The position numbers and the translations under genes are program-made. Of a stretch of 10,804 bases of DNA, positions 7,703 through 10,804 are shown piece after piece. The DNA lies in NCBI GenBank assembly GCA_963977405.1, contig CAXBOY010000098.1, positions 1 to 10,804 on the forward strand, in the 5' to 3' direction. The notes under the pieces are model-generated. The model was not told the DNA's origin, ran no database searches, and worked only from the letters and a program-made list of their open reading frames with translations. This DNA is from UBA5078 sp963977405. Its GTDB lineage: Bacteria; Pseudomonadota; Gammaproteobacteria; Pseudomonadales; Pseudohongiellaceae. Position 1 is the first letter of the stretch; the number at the start of each line of letters is the position of its first letter.

Positions 7703-7781
7703 AGTATTCCCCTACAGTCAAAATCCATAAGCCTAATCAATAGCCCACAACCTGTCTATTCTCTAGATGCAACATTCTGTA

Positions 7782-8741
7782 TTAGCGCGCTTGACGACGC
7801 GCCTGTAACCACCAGTACAGAGTAGATGACACTAACTCCGCTGCATCTTGCTGCACGAAGTGCCCAGCACCGGGAACAGTCACGATCGTAGTATCGGCAT
7901 CGATCCAATCCCAGGTGTTGTTCAGGCCATCGGAATGCAGAGCCGTATCGGCTAAACCATGGAAGATCAGCACGGGCATCTTCAAGTGAGGCACCGGTGG
8001 TGGCACAGGAATCTCTGTGCTCGCCTCACGCAGTGTCGGGTAGTTCTGCTTATAGAAAGCCAGCATCGCGTCGAAATCTGAAAGCTCGAACGCGTCAATA
8101 TAACGCTTCCTTGCTTCGGGATCCGTCACCCAGCCGGAGAGCGTCTGTGGCGTCATAGGCATGCCGAAGAAGATATCCGGATCGCTAGGAGAGCCAGCCT
8201 GAAATCGCTGCGCATAGGCGGTACTAGCGCGCTGGGCAGGGTTGATTGTTAACTCCCGCAACTGACCCACTGGATGAGGCAAATTTAGGATAACGAGCTT
8301 ATCGACCATCTGTGGGTAGTTAAACGCGAACTGCCAAGAGACAGCTCCGCCCCAGTCATGTCCCACTATGATCGCCTTCTCTTGCCCAAAATGACGGATC
8401 ACTGCGGCCACATCGGCAATCAATAGGGGCATGGCATATTGCTCTTCCCCCTCCGGTTTGTCACTCCGGTTATAGCCGCGCTGGTCGATAGCCACTACCT
8501 TATAGTCACCCTTGAGGGCGGTCATCTGATCCCGCCAGCTATACCAGAAATCTGGAAAGCCGTGGATCATAATGACGAGAGGACCTTCCCCAATACTGGC
8601 GTAGTGAATTTTGACCCCATCGCTATCTGCAAAGCCGTGTTCTACCTCATCCCAGATGTCCGCACGCGCTATACTAGGCGCCGCGAAATTGAACATCGAC
8701 ATTAGCAGTGCGGCCAAACCCATTCTTCTCTTCATTAGCAT
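7782..8741 (-). CDS. Exported alpha/beta hydrolase, epoxide-hydrolase/haloalkane-dehalogenase-like
   Basis: The product (319 residues) has a signal peptide of about 27 residues (MKRR, hydrophobic core, cut after SIARA), which is unusual for this mostly cytoplasmic group. The core is a typical alpha/beta hydrolase with a helical cap. HGFPDFWYSW (60-69) carries the oxyanion-hole HGFP motif. The nucleophile elbow is GHDWGG (127-132) with Asp129 as nucleophile, so the family works through an aspartyl-ester intermediate as epoxide hydrolases and dehalogenases do, not through Ser. Asp265 (HGLADTA) is the likely acid and His294 (GAGHF) the base. Tyr230 and Tyr234 in the cap (FYKQNYP) are candidates for the ring-opening tyrosines of epoxide hydrolases, which favours that activity over dehalogenation. 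The first ATG is chosen because AAAAGGGGG lies 8 nt upstream. A second in-frame ATG two codons on is too far from it. The natural substrate cannot be told from the sequence. Confidence 0.88.
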   Translation of the reverse strand: MLMKRRMGLAALLMSMFNFAAPSIARADIWDEVEHGFADSDGVKIHYASIGEGPLVIMIHGFPDFWYSWRDQMTALKGDYKVVAIDQRGYNRSDKPEGEEQYAMPLLIADVAAVIRHFGQEKAIIVGHDWGGAVSWQFAFNYPQMVDKLVILNLPHPVGQLRELTINPAQRASTAYAQRFQAGSPSDPDIFFGMPMTPQTLSGWVTDPEARKRYIDAFELSDFDAMLAFYKQNYPTLREASTEIPVPPPVPHLKMPVLIFHGLADTALHSDGLNNTWDWIDADTTIVTVPGAGHFVQQDAAELVSSTLYWWLQARRQAR

Positions 8742-8777
8742 TGGTCTATCCCCCTTTTACTTTCGTATTGAATGAAC

Positions 8778-8806
8778 ATCATAGTGAGTTTGCAAACAGC
8801 TGACCA
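8778..8806 (-). promoter_or_regulatory. Sigma-70-type promoter for the hydrolase gene
   Basis: Read on the minus strand, TGGTCA (8806-8801, 4/6 to TTGACA) is followed by a 17-nt spacer and TATGAT (8783-8778, 5/6 to TATAAT). Transcription would begin near 8771, leaving a leader of about 30 nt that contains the strong AAAAGGGGG ribosome binding site. It probably drives the hydrolase and then the TPR gene. No comparably good promoter was seen for nhaA on the plus strand. Confidence 0.5.
8788..8797. promoter_or_regulatory. Perfect palindrome GTTTGCAAAC, candidate operator
   Basis: A 10-bp perfect palindrome lies inside the spacer between the -35 and -10 elements of the predicted hydrolase promoter, where a bound dimeric repressor would block RNA polymerase. 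It is also about 80 bases upstream of nhaA, so it could affect both directions. No regulator gene is in the window, and a 10-bp palindrome can occur by chance. Confidence 0.35.
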
Positions 8807-8878
8807 TCGCCTAGATGTCGACACCTTAAATAGGCTATTCTCCAAAGCCTTATGACTTACAGATAGGATCCCTTGTTA

Positions 8879-10069
8879 ATGATTCAGACCGCTCAGACCA
8901 GCATCAACAACTTCTTTCGCATGGAATCGGCCAGCGGCATCCTACTGATGTTTGCGGCAGCTCTGGCCATGGTCTTAGCGAACTCCCCACTTGCCAGCTG
9001 GTATAGCTTGATAATCGACACGCCGGTCCAAGTGAGCGTTGGCGAACTTGTCGTCGCGAAACCATTGCTGCTCTGGATCAATGATGGCTTGATGGCGATT
9101 TTCTTTTTTTTAGTGGGGCTCGAACTCAAAAGAGAGGTCATGGAAGGTGAGCTGTCGAATATGCGCAAGGTCGTGTTACCCGGGTTTGGCGCGATTGGCG
9201 GTATGTTGGTCCCAGCAGCAATCTACCTATTTATTAATCGCGGCGATGACAGTGCCACTTCCGGCTGGGCTATTCCCGCTGCGACCGATATTGCTTTCGC
9301 CCTCGGCATACTCTCTTTGCTTGGCTCTCGCGTCCCCATTACGGTCAAGATATTCCTAACTTCCCTAGCGATCTTCGACGATATTGGCGCAATCATTATC
9401 ATCGCAGCGTTCTATACCGCTCAGATTTCTTTCTTTTCCTTGCTTGTCGCGGGCCTGTGTATCCCTCTATTATTTGCGCTCAATCGCTATGGTGTAAGTT
9501 CGCGTACGGTCTACCTCGCAATCGGCGTGGTCATGTGGGTTGCCATGCTGAAATCGGGCGTTCACGCTACACTAACCGGCGTTATTCTGGCTCTGTTCGT
9601 TCCCATGCGCGACAAAGCCGACCCGGATGCGCGGCCGTTGCAAGAATGGGAGCATGACCTTCACTCCCTGGTTGCCTACGCCATACTACCAATCTTCGCC
9701 TTCGCTAACGCGGGTATAAGCCTTGCGGGTGTTGGCTTCGAGCAAGTCATGCACGGCGTTCCCTTGGGGATTACCTTAGGGCTTTTCGTCGGCAAGCAGA
9801 TCGGCGTGTTCGGCATGTGCTGGATCGCGATCAAGTTGAAGCTTACGGATATGCCAGAGGGCATGAACTGGGTGTCCATGTATGGCACCGGCATCTTGTG
9901 CGGAATCGGCTTTACTATGAGCCTTTTCATTGGCTCGCTCGCCTTCGAGAGCACCGGCATCGATATGATTTTCGACGAGCGCCTAGGCATTCTCATAGGA
10001 TCACTTCTTTCCGGAATCTTTGGTTATTTATTGCTGCGTTACAGCTTCAACAAAGACGCGAAGAATTAG
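8879..10069 (+). CDS. nhaA: NhaA-type Na+/H+ antiporter
   Basis: NhaA is an inner-membrane antiporter that expels Na+ (or Li+) in exchange for two H+, giving salt and alkaline-pH tolerance. The product from ATG is 396 residues (388 in E. coli), with about 12 membrane helices. Key sites can be aligned with E. coli: Asp137 (ATDIAFALG, E. coli D133), the ion-binding pair Asp167-Asp168 (AIFDDIGAIIII, D163/D164), His229 (LKSGVHATL, H225, pH response), Lys306 (VGKQIG, K300), and Glu82/Glu86 in LELKRE (E78/E82). All are intact, so the protein should be functional. Start choice: ATG at 8879 has AGGA 10 nt upstream. An in-frame TTG at 8873 (two residues longer) has the same AGGA only 4 nt away, so ATG is preferred but the TTG is not excluded. 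A small PepSY-TM gene follows after 2 nt. Confidence 0.97.
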   Translation: MIQTAQTSINNFFRMESASGILLMFAAALAMVLANSPLASWYSLIIDTPVQVSVGELVVAKPLLLWINDGLMAIFFFLVGLELKREVMEGELSNMRKVVLPGFGAIGGMLVPAAIYLFINRGDDSATSGWAIPAATDIAFALGILSLLGSRVPITVKIFLTSLAIFDDIGAIIIIAAFYTAQISFFSLLVAGLCIPLLFALNRYGVSSRTVYLAIGVVMWVAMLKSGVHATLTGVILALFVPMRDKADPDARPLQEWEHDLHSLVAYAILPIFAFANAGISLAGVGFEQVMHGVPLGITLGLFVGKQIGVFGMCWIAIKLKLTDMPEGMNWVSMYGTGILCGIGFTMSLFIGSLAFESTGIDMIFDERLGILIGSLLSGIFGYLLLRYSFNKDAKN

Positions 10070-10071
10070 GC

Positions 10072-10686
10072 GTGACCCTCTCCAATTACCGCTTACACCG
10101 TTGGACTGGCATCGCCCTTCTAACACCCCTACTCGCTTGGTGCCTGACAGGCTTAGTGTTTCTCATTCAGCCTGGTTATGGTGCTGCCTATGAGGCCTTG
10201 CCCGTAAGAAGCTATCCGCTCACTGAGGTGCTAACGATTAGCCCACAAGAGAACTGGCTCGAATACAAAGTCTTGCGCACGATTATAGGCACACATCTAT
10301 TGGTACGCAGCGAGTCTGGTTGGAACAATCTTGATGCTAAAACGCTCGCCCCTTTCGAGGCCGACGCGCAGCAGCGTCGCACCCTGATAAACGACGCGAT
10401 CGCCTTGAAGAGCGAGCGCTATGGACAGCTACTGCCAAGCGTAGATACTCCCTACCTTACAAGCACTGGCGCTAGAATTAGCCTGCAATGGAATACCCTT
10501 AGTCTTCAGCAAAATGGCAACGATACACGGTGGATAGACCGCATGTATCGCGTGCATTATTTGCAGTGGACAGGAGTAAGACTCTTAGACAAGGTTTTGG
10601 GAGTTTTCGGCTTATTGCTCTTGATTGCAATTAGCGTGACAGGTGTTCGTCTGCTCCTGCGTGCCAATGCGGCTGCGCGAGATTAA
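10072..10686 (+). CDS. Small PepSY-associated TM-like inner-membrane protein
   Basis: The product (204 residues) has two membrane helices flanking a periplasmic domain. The N-terminal YRLHRWTGIALL leads into helix 1 (about 12-34), a soluble region spans about 35-158, and RVHYLQWTGVRLLDKVLG leads into helix 2 (about 174-197). The HRWTG and HYLQWTG boundary motifs are typical of PepSY-TM proteins, which include relatives of ferric-siderophore reductases such as FoxB and PiuB. His9 and His162 each precede a helix and could ligate heme, but that is inference. GTG at 10072 is chosen because the conserved helix-1 motif begins six codons later, no other good start is near, and it lies 2 nt after the nhaA stop, which suggests translational coupling. 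The Shine-Dalgarno is weak (GAAGAA). The reading frame stays open backwards into nhaA, but that part is antiporter sequence out of frame. The role beside NhaA is unknown. Confidence 0.72.
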   Translation: MTLSNYRLHRWTGIALLTPLLAWCLTGLVFLIQPGYGAAYEALPVRSYPLTEVLTISPQENWLEYKVLRTIIGTHLLVRSESGWNNLDAKTLAPFEADAQQRRTLINDAIALKSERYGQLLPSVDTPYLTSTGARISLQWNTLSLQQNGNDTRWIDRMYRVHYLQWTGVRLLDKVLGVFGLLLLIAISVTGVRLLLRANAAARD

Positions 10687-10804
10687 ACAATGGCATCACT
10701 TGCAACATTCCCTTGTCCTCACTGCGTAATCCGAAGATACCCAGCCCACTGTGCTTGAGGAATCTTAGCCAGATCTACCATACCGCACTACCCTTTGTTT
10801 TGAG
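10687..10804. other. 118-base tail with no supported gene
   Basis: No reading frame of useful length, no hairpin with a T-run and no promoter stands out on either strand. A 22-codon plus-strand frame from 10690 and a 20-codon minus-strand frame from about 10779 lack ribosome binding sites. The region may be the space before a gene beyond the right edge. Confidence 0.5.

Noticed and set aside
7703..7781. Promoter for the TPR gene (TAGACA-17-TAGGCT on the minus strand)
   Set aside because: The -10 matches the consensus at only 3 of 6 positions. Co-transcription with the hydrolase is the simpler reading.
8832..8850. AGGCT/AGCCT inverted repeat upstream of nhaA, considered as a riboswitch or attenuator hairpin
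   Set aside because: Only 5 bp with a 9-nt loop, no expression platform, and no transcription start is evident upstream of it.
9817..10071. Long upstream extension of the PepSY-like frame inside nhaA
   Set aside because: These bases encode well-conserved NhaA in another frame, and the extension is Arg/His-rich with no family resemblance. The GTG at 10072 is the natural start.
10631..10774. Minus-strand open frame of 47 codons with protein-like stretches such as GLGIFGLRSEDKGMLQVM
   Set aside because: It has no start with a ribosome binding site, is short, and a third of it is antisense to the PepSY gene. It could be part of a conserved intergenic element, but nothing here proves it.

Overview
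The window reads as a chromosomal segment of a Gram-negative proteobacterium, most likely a gammaproteobacterium and possibly marine. This rests on a tamA-tamB pair for outer-membrane biogenesis, an E. coli-type NhaA antiporter, several exported proteins with Gram-negative signal peptides, and a good match to an E. coli-type sigma-32 promoter. Species cannot be fixed from the sequence alone. Coding density is high. No gene-free stretch exceeds about 131 bases, and there are no tRNA or rRNA genes, insertion sequences, CRISPR arrays or phage genes.

Layout: (1) Bases 1-5285, plus strand: the 3' part of tamA (its N-terminus lies off the left edge) and complete tamB. They overlap by ATGA, so they form a translationally coupled operon for the translocation and assembly module that links inner and outer membranes. 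A perfect 9-bp hairpin sits on the tamB stop codon. (2) Bases 5304-6061, plus strand: a gene for a membrane-anchored or exported small heat-shock protein (Hsp20 / alpha-crystallin fold). Its 5' region is the most interesting part of the window. It holds a sigma-32-like promoter (CTTGAA, 14-nt spacer, CCCTAT) followed by a leader that folds into two adjacent hairpins. The second hairpin pairs the whole Shine-Dalgarno sequence in an 11-bp stem with four G-U wobbles, which is a candidate RNA thermometer. (3) Bases 6107-8741, minus strand: an exported TPR protein with conserved Cys/His clusters and, upstream of it, an exported alpha/beta hydrolase of the epoxide-hydrolase type. They may be co-transcribed. 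A palindromic hairpin separates the TPR gene from the convergent Hsp20 gene. (4) Bases 8742-8878: a divergent intergenic region with a plausible sigma-70 promoter for the hydrolase and a perfect GTTTGCAAAC palindrome in that promoter's spacer. (5) Bases 8879-10686, plus strand: nhaA, followed after 2 nt by a small two-helix PepSY-TM-like membrane protein that starts with GTG. The last 118 bases hold no gene I can support.

The common theme is the cell envelope: outer-membrane protein assembly (TamAB), a chaperone-like protein tethered at or beyond the inner membrane and apparently under dual heat control, two exported proteins, and two inner-membrane proteins. An extracytoplasmic Hsp20 with cytoplasmic-type heat-shock control, directly downstream of tamAB, is the best candidate here for an undescribed arrangement. 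The functional link between them is inference.
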